A stretch of 64,000 nt of DNA. Origin: an uncultured Collinsella sp. (GTDB lineage: Bacteria > Actinomycetota > Coriobacteriia > Coriobacteriales > Coriobacteriaceae). Below the pieces are notes generated by a model that did no database searches, was not told the DNA's origin, and worked only from the letters and a program-made list of their open reading frames with translations. The stretch lies in assembly GCA_902491565.1 (NCBI GenBank), contig CABUIE010000010.1, forward strand, positions 17,657-81,656, given 5' to 3'. Below are positions 32,283 to 41,332 of the stretch, in pieces. The stretch's first letter is position 1, and each line of letters begins with the position of its first letter. Position numbers and translations under genes: made by a program.

Positions 32283-34529
32283 TTACTCGGCGTCGTGGTG
32301 ACGACGGGGCTTGCGGCCTCCGTTGTCGCCGGGACGGCGCGGACGGTCGCTGCGCTCGGAGCGCTCGCGACGCGGACGCTCACGGCGCTGGAAGTGCTCG
32401 CCGTCGCCCTCAGAGGCACCCTCGGCACGAGCAGGGGCCTCGGGCTTGTCAAGACGATCGAGCGAGATCTTGCCGCGATCGTCGACCTCGATGACGACGA
32501 CCTTGACCTCGTCGCCCACGTTGAGGACGTCCTCGACCTTCTCCACGCGGCCCTTGGCGACGCGGGAGATGTGCAGCAGGCCGTCCTTACCGGGCAGCAG
32601 GTTGACGAAGGCGCCAAAGGGCTGGATGGAGACCACGCGACCGGTGTACTCCTCGCCCGGCTCGGGAACCTTGATGATGAGCTTGATGCGCTCGACGGCC
32701 TGGTCCACGGACTCGCCGGTGCCGCCGACAAAGACGGTACCATCCTCCTGGATGTCGACCGAGGCGCCGGTCTCGTCCTGGATGCCGCGGATAACCTTAC
32801 CGCCGGAACCGATGACGTCGCGGATCTTGTCGGTCGGAACCTGGATGGAGACGATACGCGGGGCGGTGCTGCGCGTGGTGTGGCGCGGCTCGGGAATCAC
32901 ATCGAGCATCTTCTGCAGGATGAAGGCGCGACCCTCCTTGGCCTGCTGCAGGGCGCGGGCCAGGATGTCGAAGGTGAGGCCGGTGGCCTTGTTGTCCATC
33001 TGCAGGGCGGTGATGCCCTCGGTGGTGCCGGTGACCTTAAAGTCCATGTCGCCCAGGAAGTCCTCGAGACCCTGGATGTCGGACAGGACCACGGTCTTGC
33101 CCTCCTCCTGGATCAGGCCCATGGCGATACCGGAGACCGGGCGCTTAATGGGCACGCCGCCGTCCATAAGGGCGAGCGTGGAGCCGCAGGTCGAAGCCAT
33201 CGAAGAGGAGCCGTTGGACTCCATGACCTCGGAGACGACGCGGATGGCGTAGGGGAACTCGTTCTCGTCGGGAAGCACCGGAAGCAGAGCGCGCTCGGCC
33301 AGATTGCCATGGCCGATCTCGCGGCGCTTGGGGCTGCCCATGCGGCCGGTCTCGCCGGTGCAGAAAGGCGGGAAGTTGTAGTGGTGCATGTAGCGCTTGC
33401 CCTCGGTGGGCTCGATGGTGTCCAAGCGCTGGCCCTCGTTGAGCATACCGAGCGACAGGACGGAAAGCACCTGGGTCTGGCCACGCTGGAACAGACCAGA
33501 GCCGTGAACGAGCGGCAGGTAGTTGTCCTTCACCATGATGGGACGGATCTCGTCGGCAGCACGGCCGTCGACGCGCTCGCCGGTCTCGACGACCATGGTG
33601 CGCATGGCCTTCTTCTCGAGCTTCTTGAGCGCCACGGGGATCTCGCGCTCCCAAGCGGCCTGCTCCTCCTCGGTGAACTCGGCGCGGATGGACTCCTTCA
33701 GAGCCTCGACCTTACCGATACGGGAGAGCTTGTCGGCGTCGCGAAGGGCGGCAGCCATCTCGTCGTAGTGGGCGAAGATGCGCTCCTGGACCTCCTCGAC
33801 GGGCTGGTCGAGCGGGTACTCCTTCTTGACGATGGGGCCGTTAACCTGCTCCCACTCGGCGACGAACTCGTCCTGAGCCTGGCAGAAAGCAGCAAGGGCC
33901 TCCTGGCCAAACTTCATAGCGGCGAGCATGTCGTCCTCGGAGATCTCCTCGGCGCCGGCCTCGACCATCGAGATGAAGTCGGCGGATCCGCCCAGCTCCA
34001 GGTCCAGATCGGAGTTCTCGCGCTCCTCGTAGGTGGGGTTGACGATAAACTCGCCGGTCTCCACGTTACGGCCGATGCGCACACAGGCAAGCGGGCCCTC
34101 GAAGGGCACGCCGCCGAGCGTCATGGCCAGGGAAGCACCCATGACGTTGATGACGTCAAAGGGGTTGACCTGGTCGGCGACAAGCGAGGTAGCGACGATG
34201 TGCACCTCGTTGCGGAAGCCGTCCGGGAAGCTCGGGCGAATCGGACGGTCGATCATGCGCGCGGTGAGCGTGGCCTTCTCGCTGGGACGGCCCTCACGCT
34301 TGAGGTAGCCACCCGGGATGCGGCCGGCTGCGTACATCTTCTCGTTGAAATCGACGGTCAGCGGGAAGAAGTCGTAGTTCTTGCGCTCCTTGGAGACGAC
34401 CACGGTGTCGAGCATCGTGGTGTCGCCCTGCTTGACCAGGCAGGCGCCGGTGGCCTGCTTGGCAAGCTCGCCCGACTCAAAGGTGTAGGTCTTGCCGTAC
34501 AGCTCAAAGGTCTTGGATACGAGTGTCAT
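32283..34529 (-). CDS. Polyribonucleotide nucleotidyltransferase (PNPase)
   Basis: Phosphorolytic 3-to-5 exoribonuclease of 748 residues. It has two RNase PH domains (the second with PKRREIGHGNLAERAL and YAIRVVSEVMESNGSSSMAS), a KH domain (DKIRDVIGSGGKVIRGIQDE) and an S1 domain (GRVVSIQPFGAFVNLLPGKD). The C-terminal 50 residues are Arg-rich with RRERPRRERSERSDRPRR. ATG 34529 has AAGGAG 5 bases upstream; the frame from 34634 through the leader hairpins is rejected. It follows rpsO, as in many bacteria. Confidence 0.97.
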   Translation of the reverse strand: MTLVSKTFELYGKTYTFESGELAKQATGACLVKQGDTTMLDTVVVSKERKNYDFFPLTVDFNEKMYAAGRIPGGYLKREGRPSEKATLTARMIDRPIRPSFPDGFRNEVHIVATSLVADQVNPFDVINVMGASLAMTLGGVPFEGPLACVRIGRNVETGEFIVNPTYEERENSDLDLELGGSADFISMVEAGAEEISEDDMLAAMKFGQEALAAFCQAQDEFVAEWEQVNGPIVKKEYPLDQPVEEVQERIFAHYDEMAAALRDADKLSRIGKVEALKESIRAEFTEEEQAAWEREIPVALKKLEKKAMRTMVVETGERVDGRAADEIRPIMVKDNYLPLVHGSGLFQRGQTQVLSVLSLGMLNEGQRLDTIEPTEGKRYMHHYNFPPFCTGETGRMGSPKRREIGHGNLAERALLPVLPDENEFPYAIRVVSEVMESNGSSSMASTCGSTLALMDGGVPIKRPVSGIAMGLIQEEGKTVVLSDIQGLEDFLGDMDFKVTGTTEGITALQMDNKATGLTFDILARALQQAKEGRAFILQKMLDVIPEPRHTTRSTAPRIVSIQVPTDKIRDVIGSGGKVIRGIQDETGASVDIQEDGTVFVGGTGESVDQAVERIKLIIKVPEPGEEYTGRVVSIQPFGAFVNLLPGKDGLLHISRVAKGRVEKVEDVLNVGDEVKVVVIEVDDRGKISLDRLDKPEAPARAEGASEGDGEHFQRRERPRRERSERSDRPRRPGDNGGRKPRRHHDAE

Positions 34530-34542
34530 TGTTCTCCTTAAC

Positions 34543-34613
34543 CCCGCAGACCCCTTGTCTGCGGGCTTCTCATGTGACGCGGGCCCCCTGCCCCCGCCAC
34601 GCTTCAGAGCGTG
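34543..34613 (-). promoter_or_regulatory. Two hairpins in the pnp leader
   Basis: A perfect 9-bp stem with 5-base loop (34543-34551 with 34557-34565) ends a few bases before the pnp ribosome-binding site. A perfect 6-bp stem with loop TCAG lies at 34598-34613. Neither has a T-run on the minus strand, so they look like leader structures rather than terminators. E. coli pnp is autoregulated through a leader hairpin; a similar role here is inference. Confidence 0.5.
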
Positions 34614-34631
34614 ATTGTTCGCGCCCTTACA

Positions 34632-34665
34632 CAAAAAGAGCGCCCCGCTGCGCAGGACGCTCTTA
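34632..34665 (-). terminator. rpsO terminator
   Basis: Stem 34637-34642 with 34658-34663, extended by partial G-C pairing inside, followed on the minus strand by TTTTTGTG. It lies 14 bases after the rpsO stop. Confidence 0.85.
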
Positions 34666-34678
34666 GCATGTACAAATC

Positions 34679-34957
34679 CTACTGGATGTTGTCGCGGATG
34701 CCCAGAGCCTTGATGAGCTCACGGTACTCGACGATGTCGTTCTTCTTGATGTAGGAGAGAAGACGACGACGACGGCCGACGAGCATGAGCAGGCCACGAC
34801 GGGTGTGGAAGTCCTTCTGGTGGGACTTCATGTGCTCGGTCAGCTCCTTGATGCGCTCGGACAGGATGGCGACCTGAACCTTGGGGTTGCCGGTGTCGAC
34901 CGGGGTGTTACCGAACTGGGCAGTCAGCTCCGCCTTGCGCTCTTTGGAAACAGTCAT
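34679..34957 (-). CDS. 30S ribosomal protein S15
   Basis: 92 residues; early binder of 16S rRNA. It contains the S15 signature FGNTPVDTGNPKVQVAILSE then RIKELTEHMKSHQKDFHTRR and the GRRRRLLSYI helix. ATG 34957 follows AAAGGTG. It is upstream of pnp with a terminator between them. Confidence 0.98.
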   Translation of the reverse strand: MTVSKERKAELTAQFGNTPVDTGNPKVQVAILSERIKELTEHMKSHQKDFHTRRGLLMLVGRRRRLLSYIKKNDIVEYRELIKALGIRDNIQ

Positions 34958-35095
34958 TGTTTCACCTTTCGTTTTGCGTCGCCCACGGGCGACTCGATTC
35001 GCCTCGGACTGGGAAGCCGCCGGTGGAGCGAACAACCAAGGTCGAGGTACCAACAGGTCGGTATGTTACCACAAGCAGCCCGCGCCTGCGCATCA

Positions 35096-35845
35096 TCACC
35101 GACCCAACATGAATTCCATCGCGCGGAGGCGCTGATCGGTGTGCGTCGCAGCCCAAACATGCGAAAGCCCGAGCAGGAATGCCGCCGTATGCGGGTCGAT
35201 TCGCTCGGCCATGAGCGCATCGAAGGTCATGGACATGAGGGCGCGCAGCCATGCGGTCTCACCGGTCGACACCAGTTCGGCACCTGGAACGCTCGACGCG
35301 CACGACCCGCACATGAGACCGCCCGCCTGGGCTGAAAAATACGACAGCATGGGGTCTCCGCACAGCACACAGGCCGAAAAATCGGGACGATAGCCAACGT
35401 GCGATAGCAGCTTAAAGACATATGCCGCCACAAGTAGGTCCATATGTGCCGCGTCGAGCCCGCTGCCGACAAGCGTGAGCGCCCGCTGCGTGATAGCAAA
35501 GGTAAACGGGTCCTCGGCGTCCTCGAACGAGCACACGCGCGCGACCTCGGCGATCGCGCTTGCGGCGCATGTCGTCTCGTAATCGGGCGCAACGCCGAGC
35601 GGCGCCTCCATAAGCTCGGCCTGGGAAACCACGTCGAGCGACCGTCCATGCGCAAGCAGCATATCGACGGTACAGAACAGCTCGCAGCGCGCAGCCAGGC
35701 GTCCACCGGGTTTGCGGGCGCCCTTTGCCACGGCACGAACCTGCCGACCCCGCTCGTCAAGCATCGTCAGGATCAAGTCCGTCTCTTTGAGCTTCGTCTT
35801 GTCGAGGACGAGTACCTTCGTGCGATATGTCCGGGAGCCTGCCAT
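35096..35845 (-). CDS. DNA repair protein RecO
   Basis: RecFOR-pathway protein of 249 residues that loads RecA onto SSB-coated DNA. The N-terminal OB fold begins RTYRTKVLVLDKTKLKETDL and contains GGRLAARCELFCTVDMLLA. A zinc-binding pair of Cys-x2-Cys (CVLCGD, CGSC) is in the C-terminal helical domain. It lies directly downstream of era, the usual era-recO order. Confidence 0.94.
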   Translation of the reverse strand: MAGSRTYRTKVLVLDKTKLKETDLILTMLDERGRQVRAVAKGARKPGGRLAARCELFCTVDMLLAHGRSLDVVSQAELMEAPLGVAPDYETTCAASAIAEVARVCSFEDAEDPFTFAITQRALTLVGSGLDAAHMDLLVAAYVFKLLSHVGYRPDFSACVLCGDPMLSYFSAQAGGLMCGSCASSVPGAELVSTGETAWLRALMSMTFDALMAERIDPHTAAFLLGLSHVWAATHTDQRLRAMEFMLGR

Positions 35846-35860
35846 GCGCGCCGCGCGCCC

Positions 35861-36928
35861 TTAGTCCTCGGCGTTGTAGCCAAAGCGGCGAATCTGGGCC
35901 TCGTCGTCACGCCAGCCGGCCTTGACCTTCACGTCCAGCTCCAAAAAGACCTGCGTGCCAAAGATACGCTCAAGATCGCGACGGGCGTCGATACCGATAT
36001 GCTTGATCATCTCGCCGCCCTTGCCGATGATGATGCCCTTTTGGCCCTCACGCTCGACGTAAATGGTGGCGTGCACGCGCAGCACCTTCTTGGTCTGCTC
36101 GAGCGCATCGCAGATCACGCCAACGGAGTGCGGGATCTCATCACGGGTGCGGCGCAAGACCTTCTCGCGCACAAACTCGGCAACGAGTGTCTCGTCGGAA
36201 GCGTCGGTACCCATGTCCTCGGGGAACCAACGCGGGCCCTCGGGCAAAAAGTGCGCAACGGTCTCAATGAAGGCATCGACGTTGAAGTTCTTGACCGACG
36301 ACGTCACGATCTCGTCGTCATAGTCCATGAGCTCGTGGGCGGCCTTAAGCTGCTCCATGACTTGTGCGGGGTCGGCCTCATCGGCCTTGGTGAGCACCAG
36401 GACCTTCTTGGAACGAGCGTTCTTGACACGCTCGGCAACCCAGGCGTCTCCCCTGCCGATGGGCTTGGTGGCATCAACCAAAAACGCGACGACGTCGACA
36501 TCGTTCAACTCGAACAGTGCGCTCTTGTTGAGCTCGGACCCCAGGCCGTCCTTGGGCTTATGAATACCCGGGGTATCGACAAAGACCAGCTGGTAGCCGG
36601 GACGGTTGACGACGGCGCGCATGCGACGGCGGGTCGTCTGTGCCACCGGCGAGGTGATGGCGACCTTTTTGCCATAGCAGGCGTTGAGCAGCGTGGACTT
36701 GCCGGCGTTGGGGCGTCCGACCAGGGCCACGAAGCCGCTGCGAAAACCGGGCTCCACGTCACCAAAACCCATAGAACCGTCGTCCTCGTCGCACAGGGCG
36801 TCGAGCTCCTCATCGCTCATGCCCTCAAACGGGTCGAACTCCACGACTTCCTCGAGCTCCTCGGTATCCACCGCGTCCAGGGACTCGTCGTCCAAAATCT
36901 CATCGGTAGGCTGCATATTGTCGGACAT
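35861..36928 (-). CDS. GTPase Era with acidic N-terminal extension
   Basis: 16S rRNA maturation GTPase of 355 residues. The G domain starts at about residue 64: ALVGRPNAGKST (G1), the QTTRRR region, DTPGIHKP (G3) and TKAD (G4). The KH domain has GQKGIIIGKGGEMIKHIG. The first 60 residues are an Asp/Glu-rich tail absent from the usual roughly 300-residue Era. No internal start with a good ribosome-binding site would remove it. Gene order ybeY-dgkA-era-recO is classical. Confidence 0.96.
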   Translation of the reverse strand: MSDNMQPTDEILDDESLDAVDTEELEEVVEFDPFEGMSDEELDALCDEDDGSMGFGDVEPGFRSGFVALVGRPNAGKSTLLNACYGKKVAITSPVAQTTRRRMRAVVNRPGYQLVFVDTPGIHKPKDGLGSELNKSALFELNDVDVVAFLVDATKPIGRGDAWVAERVKNARSKKVLVLTKADEADPAQVMEQLKAAHELMDYDDEIVTSSVKNFNVDAFIETVAHFLPEGPRWFPEDMGTDASDETLVAEFVREKVLRRTRDEIPHSVGVICDALEQTKKVLRVHATIYVEREGQKGIIIGKGGEMIKHIGIDARRDLERIFGTQVFLELDVKVKAGWRDDEAQIRRFGYNAED

Positions 36929-36940
36929 GGGAATCCCTTT

Positions 36941-37318
36941 CTAAATAAAGCCGAGCGCGTGGGCAAATACCAGCACGCCCACAATCGCGGCAGTGATGGA
37001 AAGAACGTATACAGAGGCGGCGGCGATGTCCTTCGCACGCTTGGCCAGCGGATGGAGCTCCTGGGTCGCCAGATCGACGATGGCCTCCATAGCGGTGTTG
37101 CACAGCTCGCCGTGAATCACCAAGCCACAACAGATGATAATCGTGGCCCACTCGGCAATGTCGAGGCCCACGATACAGCCGGCAATGACGGTGCACACGC
37201 CCGCAACGAGCATGACCTTAATGTTGCGCTCGGTCTTGACGGCGGTGACGAAGCCCTCCATGGCGTAGGAAAACGACTTAAAGAAGGACGGATGGTCCTT
37301 GTTCGATCCGGGAATCAT
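36941..37318 (-). CDS. Undecaprenol/diacylglycerol kinase (DgkA type)
   Basis: Small membrane kinase of 125 residues with three to four hydrophobic segments. The family motif ELCNTAMEAIVDLATQELHP carries the catalytic Glu and metal ligands. The Gram-positive members phosphorylate undecaprenol for lipid-carrier recycling. It lies between ybeY and era. Confidence 0.93.
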   Translation of the reverse strand: MIPGSNKDHPSFFKSFSYAMEGFVTAVKTERNIKVMLVAGVCTVIAGCIVGLDIAEWATIIICCGLVIHGELCNTAMEAIVDLATQELHPLAKRAKDIAAASVYVLSITAAIVGVLVFAHALGFI

Positions 37319-37327
37319 AGACGGCTC

Positions 37328-37837
37328 CTAGTCGTGGGCGTGGTTGGTGATGGGGCCGACGTGGACTAGCTTAGGGTCCTCGCCGCGCTCGAGCGACAGA
37401 TCGCGCAGGATGGCGTCCTCGCGGGCCTCCATGACCTCGGCCTCGTCGTCCTCGATGTGGTCATAGCCCAGCAGGTGCAGCATGCCGTGTACGAGCATCA
37501 GACGGCACTCGTCAGCGGGGCTATTGCCAAAACCGGGGGCCTGACGGGCAATAACCTGCGGGGTCAAGATAATATCGCCGAGCTCGAGCGTCTCATCGGC
37601 GGGAATGTCATCGTCAAAGGCCGAATCGCACTCAAACGAGAGCACATCGGTGGTGCGGTCGATACCGCGCCACTCGTGGTTGAGCTCGTGCATCTCGTCC
37701 TCGTCGACATACGAAAGGGAAATCTCGACTTCACGCTCAACGCCCTCGGCGGCAAGCACAACCTCGCAGATGTGCTCCACCTCCTGCGCGTCGAGCAGCG
37801 TATCGAGCTCGGCATCGTTGCTGATCAATACACTCAA
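37328..37837 (-). CDS. Endoribonuclease YbeY
   Basis: Zinc-dependent rRNA maturation and quality-control factor of 169 residues. The metal motif HGMLHLLGYDH (H-x3-H-x5-H) is complete, with TTDVLSFECD before it. The start is TTG 37837, with AGGAG 5 bases upstream, overlapping the phoH stop (TTGA). An acidic insertion (DEDEMHELNHEW and DDDIPADETLE) is mild and within family range. Confidence 0.96.
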   Translation of the reverse strand: MSVLISNDAELDTLLDAQEVEHICEVVLAAEGVEREVEISLSYVDEDEMHELNHEWRGIDRTTDVLSFECDSAFDDDIPADETLELGDIILTPQVIARQAPGFGNSPADECRLMLVHGMLHLLGYDHIEDDEAEVMEAREDAILRDLSLERGEDPKLVHVGPITNHAHD

Positions 37838-38820
37838 CGGGACTCCTTTCGGTCACGTACGCGCTTCTCGCGCACATCATCATAAGTATCGTATGCCTCG
37901 ACGATACGTCCCACCAAGGCATGGCGCACCACGTCGGCACGCTCGAGGTGCGAAAATGCGACATCATCGACACGGCCCAAAATCTTCTCGACATCCGCCA
38001 AGCCACCACGACGACCCACCAGGTCACGCTGGCTCAGGTCGCCGGTAATCACGAACTTGGAGTTGAAGCCCAGGCGCGTCAGGAACATCTTCATCTGCTC
38101 GGGCGTGGTATTTTGCGCCTCGTCGAGCACCACGAAGGCATCACTCAGCGTGCGGCCGCGCATGTAGGCAAGCGGGGCGATCTCGATCACGCCGCGCTCC
38201 ATAAGCTCATCGGTGCGCTCGCGATCCATCATGTCAAAAAGGGCGTCGTAAAGCGGACGCATGTAGGGATCGATCTTTTCCTCGAGGGTGCCAGGCAAAA
38301 AGCCCAGATTCTCCCCCGCCTCGACAACCGGACGCGTCAAGATCAGACGGCCCACCTCGTGACGCTTGAGCGCGGCAACGGCGAGCGCCATGGCCAGATA
38401 GGTCTTACCGGTACCGGCAGGACCCAAGCCAAACGTGATGGTATGCGAGCGGATGGCATCCACATAGCGCTTTTGCCCGAGCGTCTTGGGGCGAATGACG
38501 CGGCCGCGATACGAAAGCAGTACGTCATCGCGAAGCGACGTAGCCTCGTGCTCACCGTCGCGCAAGACGGCCAGGCAGCGAGAGACATCGTCGGCAGACA
38601 GCGTGCGCCCGGCGGCCGCCTCGCGAAAAGCGTGCTCGAAAAAGCGCGCCACGAGTTCGACCTCGTCCGGGTCGCCGCTCACGGAGATGCTATCGCCACG
38701 GGCGACCACATGAGCGCGAACCAAGCTCTCGAGCGCACGAAGGACGCCGTCGCCGGCGCCCAAAACGCGCGAGGGATCAATCCCCTCGGGAACGGTAAGT
38801 CTAATCTTCGAGGCTTCCAT
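37834..38820 (-). CDS. PhoH family ATPase
   Basis: Cytosolic ATPase of 328 residues with an N-terminal KH-like region. Walker A is GLGPAGTGKTYLAMALAVAA, Walker B FVVLDEAQNTTPEQMKMFLT, and the RLGFNSKFVITGDLSQRDLV block is typical. It is thought to act in RNA metabolism with YbeY, which overlaps it. ATG 38820 follows GGGAGG and lies inside the end of mtaB (20-base overlap). The longer frame to 38925 is rejected. Confidence 0.95.
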   Translation of the reverse strand: MEASKIRLTVPEGIDPSRVLGAGDGVLRALESLVRAHVVARGDSISVSGDPDEVELVARFFEHAFREAAAGRTLSADDVSRCLAVLRDGEHEATSLRDDVLLSYRGRVIRPKTLGQKRYVDAIRSHTITFGLGPAGTGKTYLAMALAVAALKRHEVGRLILTRPVVEAGENLGFLPGTLEEKIDPYMRPLYDALFDMMDRERTDELMERGVIEIAPLAYMRGRTLSDAFVVLDEAQNTTPEQMKMFLTRLGFNSKFVITGDLSQRDLVGRRGGLADVEKILGRVDDVAFSHLERADVVRHALVGRIVEAYDTYDDVREKRVRDRKESR

Positions 38821-40093
38821 GAACCTCCCTGCGTGCATGGACCAAGCCGGAATCATCGACTCCGATGATAGCAACATCGAACAGGCACGGGGCTGTAAGT
38901 CCACAGGTATCGTCAAGACGGGCATGATGGAACGAGCCGAGCGTCAGGTTGTCGCCATACTCGAGCACGGCACGCTCGACCGTGCCCACGCGACGGCGAG
39001 CGTCGGCAATAGCGAGCTCCTGTGCAGCGGCCCGCATACGGCGGCTGCGCTCGGCCATAACCTCGGGCGGAACCTGGTCGGGCATGTCGGCAGCAAGGGT
39101 ACCGGGACGCTTGCTGTAGCGGAACACGTGCATACGCGAGAAACCCACACGGCGGCACAGCGCCAGCGACTCCTTGAACTCCTCGTCCGTCTCACCAGGG
39201 AAGCCGACAATAACGTCGCAAGAAAGTGACGCCTGCGGCAGATTGGCGCGAATCATACGCACCGTGTCCTCAAAGGCCTCCGCACTATAGGGACGACCCA
39301 TGCGATGCAGGGTCGCCGTGCAGCCGGACTGCACGGGCAGGTGCAAAAACGGGGCGATACGCTGCGGATAGCGCGCCATAACCTTAAGCAGGCGCTCAGA
39401 GATATCCATGGGCTCGACCGAGGAAATGCGCACATGCGGAATAGACGTGCGCTCCATGATGGCCTCGAGCAGCTCATCGATTTCGACGTGCTCGTCGGTC
39501 GCGCTCTTGCCATCGTAGGCACCCAGGTTCACACCGGTCAGCACCACCTCGGGCACGCCGGCCTCCTGGGCCTCGCGAACTTGCTCGAGCACGGACTCGA
39601 CGGGCACGGAGCGCTCGGGGCCGCGTGCCTTCCACACAATGCAATAGGTGCAGCGATGGTTGCAGCCGTCCTGAATCTTCACGCCCAGGCGAGAGCGACC
39701 GAGCGCATCGACCACCTCGCCATCGCTGCAGGCGGGAACGCTATCGGATTCGACACCCAGCACCTCGCAGACGCGCTCGGCGACGTCAATCTTGGACGGC
39801 TCGGCGATCACGCGATCGGAGAGCTCCAGCAACTCCTCGGGATGCAGGTTGACGACGCAGCCGGTTACGACCACGTAAGGGTCGTTAGGATGGGCCAGCG
39901 CATGACGGACGGCCTTACGGGTCTTGGCCTCGGCCTCGCCCGTAACGGCACAGGTGTTAATGACGATCAGATCGGCATCCTGGGGATCCACAATAGCAAA
40001 GCCCAGGCGCATAAGATCGGCAGTGATACGGTCAGACTCAACCCGGTTGACGCGGCAGCCGAGGTTGACGACGGAAATATGGGGTGCGAGCAC
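38801..40093 (-). CDS. tRNA t6A37 methylthiotransferase MtaB
   Basis: Radical-SAM enzyme of 430 residues that makes ms2t6A37 in ANN-decoding tRNAs. The MTTase domain has NLGCRVNRVESD, NTCAVTGEAE and VTGCVV. The radical core has CNHRCTYCIVWKARG, distinct from MiaB and RimO, and VEPMDISERLL follows. The start is GTG 40093, after GGAGCC. Third methylthiotransferase in the window. Confidence 0.93.
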   Translation of the reverse strand: MLAPHISVVNLGCRVNRVESDRITADLMRLGFAIVDPQDADLIVINTCAVTGEAEAKTRKAVRHALAHPNDPYVVVTGCVVNLHPEELLELSDRVIAEPSKIDVAERVCEVLGVESDSVPACSDGEVVDALGRSRLGVKIQDGCNHRCTYCIVWKARGPERSVPVESVLEQVREAQEAGVPEVVLTGVNLGAYDGKSATDEHVEIDELLEAIMERTSIPHVRISSVEPMDISERLLKVMARYPQRIAPFLHLPVQSGCTATLHRMGRPYSAEAFEDTVRMIRANLPQASLSCDVIVGFPGETDEEFKESLALCRRVGFSRMHVFRYSKRPGTLAADMPDQVPPEVMAERSRRMRAAAQELAIADARRRVGTVERAVLEYGDNLTLGSFHHARLDDTCGLTAPCLFDVAIIGVDDSGLVHARREVHGSLED

Positions 40094-40102
40094 GCGGGCT
40101 CC

Positions 40103-41251
40103 TTAATCGAGGATATCGTCGAGGGCACTCTTGATACGGTCGGTCACCGACTTCTTACCGGAAGCGACGTCATCGCCCATCTCATCGGCAAAAGCACGGA
40201 GCAGCTCGTGTTGCTTATTGGAAAGATTGGTGGGAACGACCACGCGCAGTTGCACGATCAGGCGACCACGCGAACCGCCACCGCCAATGCGCGGCATGCC
40301 GTAATTATTGACGCTCACGGTGTCGCCGTACTGTGTACCAGCAGGGACCGTCACCTTGACGACCTCATCGGGCATAATGCCCTCGACCTCGATCTCGCAG
40401 CCGAGCGCTGCCTGCGCAATCGAAATATCGCTCACGAGGTACAGGTCGTCACCGTTGCGCTTAAAACGCTCGTGTTCGGCGACGCGCACGTTGACGATCA
40501 GGTCGCCCGAGGGCTCGCCGCGAAGGCCAGCCTCGCCAAAGCCGCTCACGCGCAGCTGGCGACCGGTCGAAACGCCGGCGGGGATATCGATGTCGATCTT
40601 TTCATGCGAAGGCGTGCGGCCCTGACCGTCGCAGGTCTCGCAGGGATGATCGATGACCGTGCCCTCGCCGTGGCAGTCGGGACAAGGCGAAGAGGACTGA
40701 ACCTGGCCCAGGAACGAACGCTGGACCGTCGTGACATAGCCCGTGCCGTGGCAGCGGCTGCACTGCTTTTCCTGCGCGCCCTCGGCCCTACCGGTGCCAT
40801 TGCAATCCTCACAGGGAGCAAGGCGGTCATAGCTGATCGTCTTTTTGCACCCGAGTGCCGCCTCCTCGAGCGTCACCGAAAGGGAGATGGCCATGTCGCG
40901 GCCGCGACGACGCTCACGGCGATTTCGGGCGCCACCGCCGGCACCGCCGCCAAAGAACGACGAGAAGAGGTCGTCCATGCCCATGCCGCCAAAGATATCG
41001 TTAATGTCGACGTAGCCCGAACCACCAGGGCCGTCGGCAGTGCCGTAACGGTCGTAGTTAGCACGCTTCTGCTCATCGGAAAGAACGGAATATGCCTCGT
41101 TGAGCTCTTTGAACTTGGCCTCGGCCTCGGGGTCGTCCGAAACGTCCGGGTGTACGGTACGGGCCTTCTTTAGAAACGCGCGCTTAATCGTCCGCGCGTC
41201 GGCATCCTTGTCGACGCCAAGCACCTCGTAGTAATCCCTATTTTCCGACAC
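40103..41251 (-). CDS. Chaperone DnaJ
   Basis: Type I J-protein of 382 residues. J domain (3-70) with HPD, a short Gly/Phe segment with FGGG, four zinc repeats (CEDCNGTG, CSRCHGTG, CPDCHGEG, CETCDGQG) and the C-terminal substrate domains. GTG 41251 is chosen because AAGGA precedes it and the 22 upstream codons are not conserved-looking. A second J-protein follows immediately upstream (41333-42436). No dnaK or grpE is in the window, so this may be the additional DnaJ next to hrcA/hemW-type loci. Confidence 0.95.
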   Translation of the reverse strand: MSENRDYYEVLGVDKDADARTIKRAFLKKARTVHPDVSDDPEAEAKFKELNEAYSVLSDEQKRANYDRYGTADGPGGSGYVDINDIFGGMGMDDLFSSFFGGGAGGGARNRRERRRGRDMAISLSVTLEEAALGCKKTISYDRLAPCEDCNGTGRAEGAQEKQCSRCHGTGYVTTVQRSFLGQVQSSSPCPDCHGEGTVIDHPCETCDGQGRTPSHEKIDIDIPAGVSTGRQLRVSGFGEAGLRGEPSGDLIVNVRVAEHERFKRNGDDLYLVSDISIAQAALGCEIEVEGIMPDEVVKVTVPAGTQYGDTVSVNNYGMPRIGGGGSRGRLIVQLRVVVPTNLSNKQHELLRAFADEMGDDVASGKKSVTDRIKSALDDILD

Positions 41252-41332
41252 GACCGAATCCTTCCGACTTTCATTATTGTCACAGTGCGTCCTATACCCA
41301 AGCTGGGCCGGCCGCAAACAGAGGGTTTGATG

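Noticed and set aside
32295..34541. 748-codon open frame on the plus strand
   Set aside because: Antisense to pnp, which has complete RNase PH, KH and S1 domains.
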